From the NCBI GenBank assembly GCA_026708185.1, contig JAPOVK010000015.1, positions 62,001-126,000 on the forward strand: a stretch of 64,000 nt of DNA. The letters run 5' to 3'. The translations under genes and the position numbers were made by a program. The notes beneath the pieces were generated by a model that had not been told where the DNA came from, ran no database searches, and saw nothing but the letters and a program-made list of their open reading frames with translations. This DNA comes from Gammaproteobacteria bacterium. Lineage in GTDB: Bacteria; Pseudomonadota; Gammaproteobacteria; Pseudomonadales; Azotimanducaceae. Shown one piece after another: positions 25,313 through 35,069 of the stretch. Each line of letters opens with the position of its first letter. Positions within the stretch are counted from its first letter, which is position 1.

Positions 25313-28300
25313 GTCCGGGCGCGCGCGTCATGGGCTTCTCCGACGAAGGCTTGCAGATACACCGGCGCGTGGCGATTGAGTAAATGCCGCGTCTCGAGAT
25401 CGCGTTTCGCTTGGTCCCGGATTGCCGCGCGGAGGTCGGCATCGGCCGCAAGTTCCCGCAAGCCTTGGGCCCAGGCCGCCGGCGTGTTGTCCACGACGAA
25501 GGCGTTTTTGCGGTGACGCGCGATCGACCCGTGAGCGCCGCGACTCGAACAGATGACACTGCAGCCAAGAGCTGTGAGGGCGAGGAACTCGAGGTCCGAG
25601 CCATGCGTGTCTTCGTCCGCTGGCAGCACCCCGATCTGCCAGCGGTTACGCGCGCGGAGTTGCTTGACGTCGTCTTCGAAAGATCCGGCTTGTTGGCACG
25701 GCATGACGTCTGCCGCGAGCACGTCGCTCAACTGGGCGACGGCATCGCGGACCATGCGGTCGACCGGGTCTGCGTGCAGCCCAAGGACCACGCACCGTAG
25801 GTCGTCGCCTGGATCGACTCCAAGCGTCCGTTCCCCGTGGATGGTGTCCTCAAGCCATAGCCTCTCGTCCAGTGCCGGCGGGACAACGACGACCTTGGCG
25901 GCGTACGGTTCCACGTGTGCCGCGACGGCTTCGGACGGCGCGACCACGCGTGTAGCGTTCCTGAGCAGGAACGCTGCTGCGGCGTCTGTTTCGGGGGGAG
26001 ATTCCCCGAAGTCCAACGGCCGGGCAACGCCGTAGACGAGATCGGCGCCGATGGCGATACATCGGTCGACGATTCGCCGTGCCTCGGCGACCGCCTGGAT
26101 CGTGCGGTCGTACACGACGCACACATCCGTCGAACGCCCATCGATCTGGTCGATGGCGTGGGCTTCGTGAACGCGCACGTGGCTCCGCAGCGAGTGGTGG
26201 CGAAGTGGCAACAGCACACGCTGCGGCAACGAGTGGTTCTCTATTGGCCGGTTCGCGTTCGTGGCGACCAGGACCCGCACCACGGCTTGCGAGCTCGCGA
26301 CGGGGTTTCCGAGGCGGCGATACGCCACGGCTTCGGCGCATCGGTCGTGCGCCTTGAGCGCGCCGGCAAGCCGGAACACCGAGAGTTCCGAGAGACTTGC
26401 GCGGACGACGTCGAACCGAGCGGCCGTGGCGAGGCCCCGCTGATTGAGCCGCCTCCGCAACCGCGAGTCTTCGACGAGGCGTGTGACGGCTTCCGACATG
26501 TCCTCGACCGACGCGGTGTCGACCACGAGGCAGTTGTCGCCGTCCACCGCGTATTCATAGATGCCGCCCACGGCGGGCAGGACGACGGCGCAGCCGCAGG
26601 CCATCGCTTCGAGACCGGTACGCCCGAACGCTTGGTAATCCGAGAAATCGACGAATACATCGGCCTCCCGCAAAAGGTCCGCCACGCCTTCGCGCGGCAA
26701 GATGCCGCGGTTCTCGAACCTCGAGTCGAGGCGGAGGTCGGGAGCGTTACGCCGGACATAGGTGGTCAGGTTCTGTGGTTCGCAACCGAAAAGCAGCATG
26801 CTCACGCGCCCATCGACACGTCGAGCCACATCCGCAAGGACACGCAAGGTCCGCAGGGGAGCCCGTCTCGGTGTCGTGGGTCTGATCATCGCGGCGACGC
26901 GCACATGGTCTCGTGGCGACGCTTCATGTCCCTCGGGTGGATAGTAGACACCGTGGTCGAGGCTTGGCGCGACGCGGTACACATCCCGTCCATGCCGTTC
27001 GCGCACCGTTCGACAGATCCAGTCCGTCTTGGCCATCAGGACCATGTCCGGGATCAGTGTGTAGGAATTGGTGGCAATGGCGCGGCTCTTCGGGTCGCCG
27101 GGAAAGAACCAGGGCTCGTAGTCCTGGACGTAGTAGACGTAGAGCTTGTCGGGGTAACGGACGGCCACGGGCGCGATCAAGGCCGGCGACGACCACAGGG
27201 TTGCCACGATGATGTCGAAGTCGGATGCCTTGTCGAGCAGGTCCTGGTCGGAGTCGAAGAACACGAAATAGACCTTCTCGGCGAGGAGGTCCGCGTAGAA
27301 CTGCTCGAAATCCTTGAGGTACTTCACATGGGTGGCGACCTTCGCATCGACGCCCAAAGACCGCATGCCCATCACTTCTTGGATGACCGAGTTGGCGCCG
27401 CCGCTACCACCGCGGACGGGAAGCACGAAAAGCACGCGCTCGGTGCCTCGGTCCGTGGTCGTAGCGCCAGACGGCTCGGCGACGTCCTTCAGGCGCGACT
27501 TGACGGCATCGCGGATGTCCCGGAGCACGGGTGAGTTTCGCAGTCGGGCGCCGCCTTCCTGGATCTGCTCGTCGCCATGTTTGTCGCGCAAGGCTTGCCC
27601 CCCGGCCTTCGCGAGGCGGAGGCGCGCCGCATGCCCGAAGCTCTTCGACTTGCCGTGGTAGACGAAGCACTGATCGGCGATCGCCAAGGCGAACCCCTCG
27701 GCTCGGGCACGCAGGCAGTAGTCGTTCTCCTCGCCGTAGCCCTTCGGGAACGTGACCTCGTCGAGGAGGCCTACTGTCTCGATGACCCGCCTGCTGACCA
27801 TGAAGCAGAATCCGTTGACGAAGTCGACACGCGGGAACTGCCGCTGCGAGACCCGGTGTACCAGCTCCGCGAACTCGTCGACGTTGTAGCCTGGCGGCAG
27901 GTCGTTCACGGCCCATTCGCCGCCGTCGACGACTTCGGGCACGGATTGGTAGCTCGCCGCGTTGGACAGGGGGCCGACGATGCCTACGTCTTGATTACTC
28001 AGCATGCATTCGAGAAGGTGTTCGAGCCAAAGCCGGGGGACGATCGTGTCACTGTTCAGCAACACGACGTGGTCGGCCCCGCTGGTTGCGAGGCCCCGAT
28101 TCGCGGCGCAGGTATAACCGAGCGGGCCATTGGTCTCGATCAGCTCGACGTCCGCCTTGCGGTTTGCGGCGAACTGGCGAAGCCAACCGGTCGTTTCAGC
28201 GTCGGAGCCGTCATTGACGACGATCAACCTGAAGTCGACAGTACTCCGGGTCAGTACGGACGCAAGGCACTGCCGGACATCCTCGATGGCGTTGTGTACG

Positions 28301-30825
28301 CACACTACGACGTCCACCGAACATTGGTACACCGCGGGAGATGGCGCTCGGCCCACTGTCGACCGGCTTCCGGCATCGGGCTGTCGGCTGTCGGCCTCGG
28401 GGGACTGCGTGGCGGGGGGCGAATGAGCGGGGCGTGGATCTGCCGCCGGTTCTGGGAGTTCCGGGACATAGATTTGGCCGCGCTCGACGACGTTTGGGTG
28501 TGCTGTTGCTGCCTGAGTCCGCGCGCTGGAGCCCCCGGCCCGGTCGGTCGGGACTGGTGTCGAGACCCCGTCCGGCAGTGCACCCTTGTCGCTCCGGTAC
28601 TCCCCGACCAAGGCCGACATGGCGTCCACGGCGGTCGCTGGCCGTCCCTTGCGCACTATTCGTCGATGCAGGGACAGTAGGAAGTTACCAAGTCGCCAGC
28701 GCCGTGACCCTTGAAGCGACTCGACGATGGCCGCGAGTTGGTCCGCGAAGTCCCTCAGTATCGCGACCTCGAACCGGTTTTTCGCCAGTTCGGCGGAGCG
28801 CTCGAAAAGCATCCGGGACAAGGCAAGTCGCCGGTGGGCATCGGCGCTGACCAACTCGTCGGCCACGCGTGGCTGATCGCCTGCAAGGCCGAGTTCGACA
28901 AGCTTGTTTCGGCTGTCGGCGACCAATCCGGGCGCCCGCTCGGTGGCTTGGTACGCAATGACGGCTTCTTGAAGGCGCGCGCCGATGGTGTGGCGCTTGC
29001 TCCGGATGACGGATCGCGGATGTACGGACAGCAAGATGCTGCCGAGGCGCCACCGTCGGGAGTGCAGACAAGCTTCGATACCCTGTTGGAGGTGGCCGGT
29101 GAGTTCCTCGAGTTCGACGATTTGGGCCTTGGCGAGCGCGATCTGGGCATCCAGTGACTGCACGGACTGCCGTGCTTGGCCGCGGTGGGCGGCGGCCTCA
29201 GTCTGGACGTTGACCTTGTACCGATCCAGAGCGTCCCGTTGCCGCTGCAGCGTGTCGCGTTCGCCCTCCAGCCGCTCGCGGTGCTTGGTGAGGGTCGAGC
29301 GCTCATGCGCATTCACTTCGGCTTGCTTCTGGAGCGCAGCGTACTCATTCCTCAGCCGCTCGCGGTCGTGCTCTAAACTGTCTTTGGCCCCCTCCAGCTC
29401 GCGGACTTCCCGCTCACGGTTCGATAGCCTCGCCGTGAGTTCGCGGCGCTCGGCCTGCACATGTTCGATTGTCTTGCGGGCGGTCTGGTACTGCTCGTCG
29501 CGGACGGCCAGCTTGGTGGTGAGTTCTCGTACCTCCATGTCTCGCCTGGCCAGTTTGGCCGCCGCGTCCCGGCGTGCCCTTTGCGCCTGCGCAATGGTCT
29601 GGCGGGATGAGCGGATCGTCTCGTCCCGCGTGGCGAGCTTGGTTGCAGCGTCCCGGAGTTCAAGCTCGCGCTTGGACAGCTTCAGAGCGAGGTCGCGACG
29701 TACCGCCTGGGTCTGCTCGATTGTCTGACGGGACGAACGGATTCTCTCGTCCCGCCGGGCGAGCTCGGTCGCTAGCCCCCGTAGCTCTGCGTCTCGCTTG
29801 CCAAGCTGGGTGGTAAGCCCCTTCCGCAGCGCTTCCAGCTCGCGCCGAGTTGCCTCGGCTCTGGTCTCGGCTACACGGAGGCGCTCCCGGGTCTGTTCGC
29901 CCGTCGCGAGGGCGTGACGTAGCTCAAGCCCCCTCAACGCCAACTGCGTTTTCACGTTGGGGTCGCTTCGTCGTTCGTTGCTGGCCCGCCAGCGTTCGGT
30001 CCGTTCGCCAATGTCGACGCTGGCCTCGTAGGTCGCCAGCGTATCGATAGTCTTGTTGGACAACGAGGCGCTGGCGACTCCGTCGAGTGGCCCGTCGGCG
30101 GTGAGCGCACGGTACAGCTCCAACTGACTGGCGGTCGCCACGGCCTGGACGGATTTCAGCTCGTGGCGGTGATGACGGAGTCCGTGATCCAGGAATGCGC
30201 CGAGCTCCCGCGGGGCCGGCACCCGTAGTTCGTACGCGCCGTATTGCTCCAATGCGGCGTGGATGGTCCCCACCGTGGTCGTGGGGTTGTTGAGTAGGTC
30301 CTCGTAGGACACGATGTAGCGTGGCAATCCATCCGAGGCTCTCAGCGCAAGCCGGTTGTAAAACTCCCACAACGCTAGGCCAACCCGGATCGGGACGCCG
30401 TTCCGTGCCTTGAGCGAGTGGGCCACTTCGAGGGGATTGCGGTGGATGTGTATGCAGAACGGCATCTCGAGAACCGCTCTCCAGAGGGGGAACAGCAGGC
30501 AGAACCTCGGCTCCTTGAGGAACCACGGGCGGTGCGCATCCATGTCCATGACGATGTCGGCCATGGCGGCGCGATAGTCGTCCATCCTTTCGTCAGGCAA
30601 TGCGCCGACGTCGAATGCTGAGACGCAATCCCAGTCGCAACCTGCGTTGAACAGGATCGTGTCGTTGAGCGTGCGGACATCCCGCCGCTCCCAAAACCCT
30701 TTCCGATTTTCCGGATTTCGCCCGGTGCTGACCTGCTCGCCGCCGAAATACAAGCCCATCAGGTTCAGCACGCGCGCCAGAGCCGAGGTGCCGGACCGGT
30801 GCATACCCAGTATGAAGACCTGCAT
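25309..30825 (-). CDS. Giant sulfotransferase-coiled coil-glycosyltransferase protein
   Basis: 1838 residues. 1-240: sulfotransferase-like domain with GMHRSGTSALARVL (7-20) and CIHIHRNPLEVAHSL. 290-585: charged coiled coil with internal repeats (RDERIRSSRQTIEQ, RDETIRSSRQTIAQ, RDEQYQTARKTIEH). Two SRRWRLG tags at 589-595 and 707-713. 760-830: Pro/Ala-rich linker. 835-1085: GT2 glycosyltransferase with VVNDGSDAE and LLNSDT. About 1130-1490: GT4 domain with FGRTGLEAMACGCAVV. About 1515-1830: a third GT4-like domain ending TALGCSVICSSRGAHG. It probably both extends and sulfates a surface glycan at the membrane. No signal peptide; cytoplasmic. First gene of the exporter operon. Confidence 0.88.
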   Translation of the reverse strand: MQVFILGMHRSGTSALARVLNLMGLYFGGEQVSTGRNPENRKGFWERRDVRTLNDTILFNAGCDWDCVSAFDVGALPDERMDDYRAAMADIVMDMDAHRPWFLKEPRFCLLFPLWRAVLEMPFCIHIHRNPLEVAHSLKARNGVPIRVGLALWEFYNRLALRASDGLPRYIVSYEDLLNNPTTTVGTIHAALEQYGAYELRVPAPRELGAFLDHGLRHHRHELKSVQAVATASQLELYRALTADGPLDGVASASLSNKTIDTLATYEASVDIGERTERWRASNERRSDPNVKTQLALRGLELRHALATGEQTRERLRVAETRAEATRRELEALRKGLTTQLGKRDAELRGLATELARRDERIRSSRQTIEQTQAVRRDLALKLSKRELELRDAATKLATRDETIRSSRQTIAQAQRARRDAAAKLARRDMEVRELTTKLAVRDEQYQTARKTIEHVQAERRELTARLSNREREVRELEGAKDSLEHDRERLRNEYAALQKQAEVNAHERSTLTKHRERLEGERDTLQRQRDALDRYKVNVQTEAAAHRGQARQSVQSLDAQIALAKAQIVELEELTGHLQQGIEACLHSRRWRLGSILLSVHPRSVIRSKRHTIGARLQEAVIAYQATERAPGLVADSRNKLVELGLAGDQPRVADELVSADAHRRLALSRMLFERSAELAKNRFEVAILRDFADQLAAIVESLQGSRRWRLGNFLLSLHRRIVRKGRPATAVDAMSALVGEYRSDKGALPDGVSTPVPTDRAGGSSARTQAATAHPNVVERGQIYVPELPEPAADPRPAHSPPATQSPEADSRQPDAGSRSTVGRAPSPAVYQCSVDVVVCVHNAIEDVRQCLASVLTRSTVDFRLIVVNDGSDAETTGWLRQFAANRKADVELIETNGPLGYTCAANRGLATSGADHVVLLNSDTIVPRLWLEHLLECMLSNQDVGIVGPLSNAASYQSVPEVVDGGEWAVNDLPPGYNVDEFAELVHRVSQRQFPRVDFVNGFCFMVSRRVIETVGLLDEVTFPKGYGEENDYCLRARAEGFALAIADQCFVYHGKSKSFGHAARLRLAKAGGQALRDKHGDEQIQEGGARLRNSPVLRDIRDAVKSRLKDVAEPSGATTTDRGTERVLFVLPVRGGSGGANSVIQEVMGMRSLGVDAKVATHVKYLKDFEQFYADLLAEKVYFVFFDSDQDLLDKASDFDIIVATLWSSPALIAPVAVRYPDKLYVYYVQDYEPWFFPGDPKSRAIATNSYTLIPDMVLMAKTDWICRTVRERHGRDVYRVAPSLDHGVYYPPEGHEASPRDHVRVAAMIRPTTPRRAPLRTLRVLADVARRVDGRVSMLLFGCEPQNLTTYVRRNAPDLRLDSRFENRGILPREGVADLLREADVFVDFSDYQAFGRTGLEAMACGCAVVLPAVGGIYEYAVDGDNCLVVDTASVEDMSEAVTRLVEDSRLRRRLNQRGLATAARFDVVRASLSELSVFRLAGALKAHDRCAEAVAYRRLGNPVASSQAVVRVLVATNANRPIENHSLPQRVLLPLRHHSLRSHVRVHEAHAIDQIDGRSTDVCVVYDRTIQAVAEARRIVDRCIAIGADLVYGVARPLDFGESPPETDAAAAFLLRNATRVVAPSEAVAAHVEPYAAKVVVVPPALDERLWLEDTIHGERTLGVDPGDDLRCVVLGLHADPVDRMVRDAVAQLSDVLAADVMPCQQAGSFEDDVKQLRARNRWQIGVLPADEDTHGSDLEFLALTALGCSVICSSRGAHGSIARHRKNAFVVDNTPAAWAQGLRELAADADLRAAIRDQAKRDLETRHLLNRHAPVYLQAFVGEAHDARART

Positions 30826-31143
30826 TGGCGTTGATCCCGCTAAGTGGTTATGCGTGCCGTAGAGCCGTGTAGCGGTGCCAGTTGAGGGATTTCCATGGAA
30901 TAGGACGTCAACGGAGCGCGGGAACCTCGGCCCGAACGCCGGGATACAACGTCAATCGAACCACATGACGGCACCATACTATCACCCGGCGGGATTGGTC
31001 TGCCTACGTCCAGCTCGTCCAGGGTTTACGGATCATTGGTGAGCGGGATGCCAGGGGGCGCGGTCCTCTGGCCGCACGGAATACGCCTCGATCCGGATTG
31101 CGCGCGAGGACGTCCGCGCCCGCCTTGCCAAACATCTGTCCTA
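30826..31143. other. Intergenic region, nothing identified
   Basis: 318 bp upstream of the giant gene and downstream of the first coiled-coil gene, both on minus. It must contain the promoter of the exporter operon, but no box could be assigned with confidence and no repeat or terminator with a T-tract was seen. Confidence 0.5.
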
Positions 31144-31758
31144 CTACACCCGCTCGTCCGCGCGGGGGCCGACGTCGGGGTGGTTTGTCGACTCTGTCTG
31201 CGGTGGCATCTGGCCAAGCGCGAGAGTGGTCGCCAACTCGTGCTGGTCATCTGCCACGGTCGCAGTGCGACGGCCGAGGAGACGACTGGGGATCGACAGC
31301 AAAGCGTTGCCCAGTCGCCAGCGCCGGGTTGTGGTGATGGCTAGGAAGGCGGTTGCCAAATCGGCGGACAGGCGCTTCAAGGAGCGCAGTTGAGCTCTGA
31401 CTCGGGCGGACTCGAGATCGCGTCGCTCCGCGTTCTTCAGCAGGATCCTGTTGCGCAGCCTAGCGTTCGCGTACTCGCGCTCGCGGCGCTCGGCGTCTCT
31501 CGACAGGAGCCGAATCCGGGCCATCGCGCACGCGTAGCGACGTTCCGAATCCTGCAGGTCCTGGCGGAGTTCCGAGCATAGGCGCTCCAGGCTTGCACGC
31601 GCTTGGGTGAGCCGCTGCCGGTTGCGTTCATGGCGCTGGAGGGTCGAATGATCTTCCACAGACGGAGACCGAGATGTCGTGCGGTCCGGCACACCGGCCT
31701 CGGTCACGGGTGTGTCTTCCGCATGCTTCGGATGTACATGCCGCTGGTCCTTCGGCAC
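31144..31758 (-). CDS. Coiled-coil protein with SRRWRLG-type tag
   Basis: 204 residues from GTG 31758. Residues 35-140 are strongly charged coiled coil (NRQRLTQARASLERLCSELRQDLQDSE, then several R-D-A-E-R-R-E-R-E blocks). It is followed by TTRRWRLGNALLSIPSRLLGRR (143-164), the same tag as in the giant protein, and a short polar tail. There is no catalytic domain. The tag and position suggest a scaffold or adaptor for the neighbouring enzymes, but this is inference. Divergent from the similar gene at 31990. Confidence 0.7.
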   Translation of the reverse strand: MPKDQRHVHPKHAEDTPVTEAGVPDRTTSRSPSVEDHSTLQRHERNRQRLTQARASLERLCSELRQDLQDSERRYACAMARIRLLSRDAERREREYANARLRNRILLKNAERRDLESARVRAQLRSLKRLSADLATAFLAITTTRRWRLGNALLSIPSRLLGRRTATVADDQHELATTLALGQMPPQTESTNHPDVGPRADERV

Positions 31759-31989
31759 TGTCCGTTCGATTCTCTAGGCTGGCGGGCACCTACTCGTCGA
31801 TCACGGTCTGTCTGTCGGGGAGCCAAGCGTCTCGCAATTGCCTCCGTTGAGCCCATGGCAGCGACAGCTCGCAATGGCGCGACACAGGTCGCGAAACGCG
31901 ACAGGCCGGATGGTAGCATTTTGTTCGGGATGCCGCGTGGACCAGCGACGGCACTGGCGGCTCTGACGGGACGCACATAGGAACACGAG

Positions 31990-32949
31990 ATGGGTGTGAG
32001 CAGCGAGACTCCCCGGACGGGAACCGTCGACGGTGGCCGCGGTGAGACCGGCGTCTCGGCCCCGGTGCGACAAGCGTTGGCCTCGGAGCGCATAGAGGTC
32101 CTGACCCGCACGGTCGGCGAACTGCAAGCGACGAGAAGCGAACTGCAGTACGACTTGAGCGTTGCGCTCGACTCGCTGGCCGAGGAACGGAAACGCTTTG
32201 CAGTCGCTGTGGCGCAGCACAAGACCGCACTCGCTGCAGCACAACACGAGGCAGCCCTTGCCGAGGAGAGGCACCGAGTGGCGAACGGCGAGCGCGCCCT
32301 CGACGCGGTTCGCGAACTTGCCGCGCTGCGACTTGAGGTCGCCCGTGTCGAACGCGACAACGAAGCACTGCGCGAAAGGGTACGACAGCTGTCTGGCTTG
32401 CCATCCTTGCTCGAACGGCGACGCGCACACCTTGCTGACCTGCGGGAGAGGCTCTCGCTGGTTGTGCATGACCGGAAGTCCCTCCGTCGGGAGCTGAAAA
32501 GGCGTGCGGGGGTGCTGGCGCGGCTGCGGTCGGACCTTCGGGCGGCACGAGGCTCCGTGTCTGCACTGGAACGTAGCGTACGCGGTCTCGAACGCGAGAC
32601 CTTGGTGCTTCGAGGCGAAGCGACCGCGAACGCGAGGCTGCGGAAACAGGAAGCGGGCGCGAACAGAATTTTGCGGAAACAGAACGTGGAACTGGTGCGC
32701 TTGGTCGATGAACTCGGCGAAGGGTTTCATGCCGTGCTCGCCAGCCACCGTTGGCGCTTGGGCGCGGCGTTGTTGGCCCTGCCTCGGCTTTTGCTCTTCC
32801 GTCGCAGCGCGCCAACGGCGCCGGACGCGATGTTGCGGCTCGTGGCGGAGCACCGCCGGCGGCAGCAGAATGCCTTGGAACCGCTCCCGGCCGATCGGGA
32901 GGTTGCGCACGGCAAACCTGGCGGTGAAATCGGCGGACCTCACGGGTAG
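31990..32949 (+). CDS. Coiled-coil protein with SHRWRLG tag
   Basis: 319 residues. A coiled coil spans about 30-250 (ERIEVLTRTVGELQATRSELQ, then LRERLSLVVHDRKSLRRELKRR), followed by ASHRWRLGAALLALPRLLLFRR at 251-272 and APTAPDAMLRLVAEHRRRQQ. Residues 120-292 align with residues 355-507 of the glycosyltransferase at 36633-38210, sharing DRKSLRRELKRR/NSRKSLRGELQKR, RIRSDLQAAR-type runs and PDAMLRLVxEHR. ATG 31990 follows GAACACGAG. It precedes the asparagine-synthase-like gene by 14 bp, so they are probably co-transcribed. Confidence 0.75.
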   Translation: MGVSSETPRTGTVDGGRGETGVSAPVRQALASERIEVLTRTVGELQATRSELQYDLSVALDSLAEERKRFAVAVAQHKTALAAAQHEAALAEERHRVANGERALDAVRELAALRLEVARVERDNEALRERVRQLSGLPSLLERRRAHLADLRERLSLVVHDRKSLRRELKRRAGVLARLRSDLRAARGSVSALERSVRGLERETLVLRGEATANARLRKQEAGANRILRKQNVELVRLVDELGEGFHAVLASHRWRLGAALLALPRLLLFRRSAPTAPDAMLRLVAEHRRRQQNALEPLPADREVAHGKPGGEIGGPHG

Positions 32950-32963
32950 CACGCTAGGGTCAC

Positions 32964-34910
32964 ATGCTGACGCACTGGGTCATCGTCGCCCCTCGAAACC
33001 GCGACGCGGATCATCGGGTGCCGCGCCGATTGAGGGCAGCACTCGGTCGCCACCTCTACTACAAGCCGGACGACGTCCTGTGTCATCGACACGCATCCGG
33101 TGTCTGGACGATCGGCGTATCTGCAGCCAGTCGAGTGTGGGGCATGGATGTCCCTTGGGCACTGGAAGATGAAGCCTTCGTCGTGGTGGCCGGTACGCCG
33201 ACACTGGAATCGGCGCCGGCTGGCGGACTCGCGTCGATCCCCTCGCGGCTCAAGGCTTGGCTGGACGACGCGGGCATCCAACAAGTGTTCGAGAAGGCCG
33301 GAGGGACTTACAGCGTCGGCATGCTCGACTCCGGGGGGATCGCCGCTTTCGCGGACTTCAGCGGCTACAACTCGTGCTCCTACCTGAGCACGCGGGACTA
33401 CGTCGCGGTGGGCAATCTGCCGGGCTTGGTGGGCGCGTTCAGATGTCGGTTCCCGGATGTGCATGACGCGGACACCGAGACCCTCGGTTGGTTGGCGGCC
33501 ACTACCATGGTGATCGGCGACCGGACGGCATTCAAAGGGGTGCGTCGTCTGCGCACGGGTCACCGATTGCGCGTTCGACTTGGCCCCCGGCTCTTCGATG
33601 TGGACGAACCGGTGGTTGCGCCGATGGCACCCATACACTTCACTCCACTCGAAGGTCATTCGATCGACGCCATCGACTTCGGTGCGGTGGTTGAGACCTT
33701 CGGCAACCGCATTCGCTGGTGCAGGGACCAAGGCATCGGTTTCCGTTCGCATTTGACGGGCGGACGGGACACCCGTGCGGTCGTCGGAATCCTCGCGCAC
33801 AACGGGCTCTTGGGCGCGGTCCCGGAGTTCATCACGAATGGTTCCGAACGGAACGGCGACGTGATGATTGCGCGCCGGCTGGCCGGCGCCGTAGGCGTTA
33901 CCGGGCGCCACTCCATCCGCAGGGGCTCGAAGTCAGCCACGCGGATGTCGGCGGTGCGTCTGGCTGACGCCCTCACCCGGTGCGCGTTCGTGTTCTCATG
34001 CCAGTTGACGCCTTTTGACGGGCGGTTGGCGCCAGCGGCCCGACCTGGGCGGGACGTCATGCTGATGGGCGGCGGCGGCGAGATCTACCGTCAGGAGTGG
34101 GGGAGTGCCGATGTGCTGTCAGGGCGGGACCGAGCTGCGATGGCGCTCAATCTGTTCTGTCGCTTTGATCGTCTCGACCTCGTTGACGACGCCTACCGGG
34201 CCAACTGCAAGGGCGTGGTCGAGCGAGAACTCGACTACCTTGCAAGTACGGGCGTCGTAAACCTGACCGGCGCGTTCTACCTGGAAGAGCGCTTGGCCAA
34301 CTGGGGCTGCGCTCATTTCAGCAACAGCACGTCGGCGCAGTTCCCGCTGCTTCTCGACTTCGCGTTGGCTCGCTCCGTCTTTGCGTTGCACGATGTCGGC
34401 GAGGACATCCATTTCGAGATCATGCGCCACTGCGACGAGGCGCTTCTTGACGTGCCGTTCCTGAACCATCGTTGGGCGCCGAAGACGGAGGAACGCGCAC
34501 GACGGCTAGGCCTGTCGACAGAGCCGCTGCAAGTGGGGGTGGAGCGAAGTTTCCCGTGGCAGTTCGACTGCTATCGTCGGTTCAGGAATGCGCTGATCGA
34601 TTTCTGTATCGACTGCGGCGGCGCAATGCACGACGTGATTCCGGGTTCGCGGTTGAGATCCTTGCGACGCAGACCCGTGGAGCCTTTCTCATCGGCACAC
34701 GTCAAGATGCTCTTTGGACTCGTGGCCGCGGTGACCTTCGCCGAGGGTGGTTACATCCGCTCCCGTGACTTCGAGGACGAGTCGCCGATCGGGTTCGCCG
34801 GCAATGGAACGGGCGAGAAGCTCCGTGACATCTGCCAGTACGGCGACCGGGCCCCGCAGTTCGACATCCGCGACGAGTTGCTCCGACGTCTGCAAGCGGC
34901 TGATCGGTGA
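32964..34910 (+). CDS. Asparagine-synthase-like protein lacking the N-terminal cysteine
   Basis: 648 residues. Residues 40-210 resemble an Ntn-type glutaminase fold (GGTYSVGMLDSGG, FADFSGYNSCSYLSTRDYVAVGN), but the protein starts MLTHW with no nucleophilic Cys at position 2. Residues 240-430 contain a modified PP-loop, SHLTGGRDTRAVVG (262-275), in place of S-G-G-x-D-S, plus GGGGEIYRQEW. Members of this group occur in polysaccharide loci and are thought to activate a carboxyl or handle an amide, but no substrate can be named. The lack of the Cys suggests ammonia or another nucleophile is used, or that it is not an amidotransferase. Confidence 0.78.
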   Translation: MLTHWVIVAPRNRDADHRVPRRLRAALGRHLYYKPDDVLCHRHASGVWTIGVSAASRVWGMDVPWALEDEAFVVVAGTPTLESAPAGGLASIPSRLKAWLDDAGIQQVFEKAGGTYSVGMLDSGGIAAFADFSGYNSCSYLSTRDYVAVGNLPGLVGAFRCRFPDVHDADTETLGWLAATTMVIGDRTAFKGVRRLRTGHRLRVRLGPRLFDVDEPVVAPMAPIHFTPLEGHSIDAIDFGAVVETFGNRIRWCRDQGIGFRSHLTGGRDTRAVVGILAHNGLLGAVPEFITNGSERNGDVMIARRLAGAVGVTGRHSIRRGSKSATRMSAVRLADALTRCAFVFSCQLTPFDGRLAPAARPGRDVMLMGGGGEIYRQEWGSADVLSGRDRAAMALNLFCRFDRLDLVDDAYRANCKGVVERELDYLASTGVVNLTGAFYLEERLANWGCAHFSNSTSAQFPLLLDFALARSVFALHDVGEDIHFEIMRHCDEALLDVPFLNHRWAPKTEERARRLGLSTEPLQVGVERSFPWQFDCYRRFRNALIDFCIDCGGAMHDVIPGSRLRSLRRRPVEPFSSAHVKMLFGLVAAVTFAEGGYIRSRDFEDESPIGFAGNGTGEKLRDICQYGDRAPQFDIRDELLRRLQAADR

Positions 34911-35069
34911 TCCGCGTGCCAGCGGACACTGACGTTGGAACCGGAGTGTGCGGGCCTCTGGCCTGCACCGGGAACCCCCTCAGTCTCGATGCGGACGAGA
35001 ACCCGCGCAGCCCGTCGATGAACGCGGATCGTGCAGTTTCCGCCGGTTGGTAGGCAAGGTCTTTCGGTA

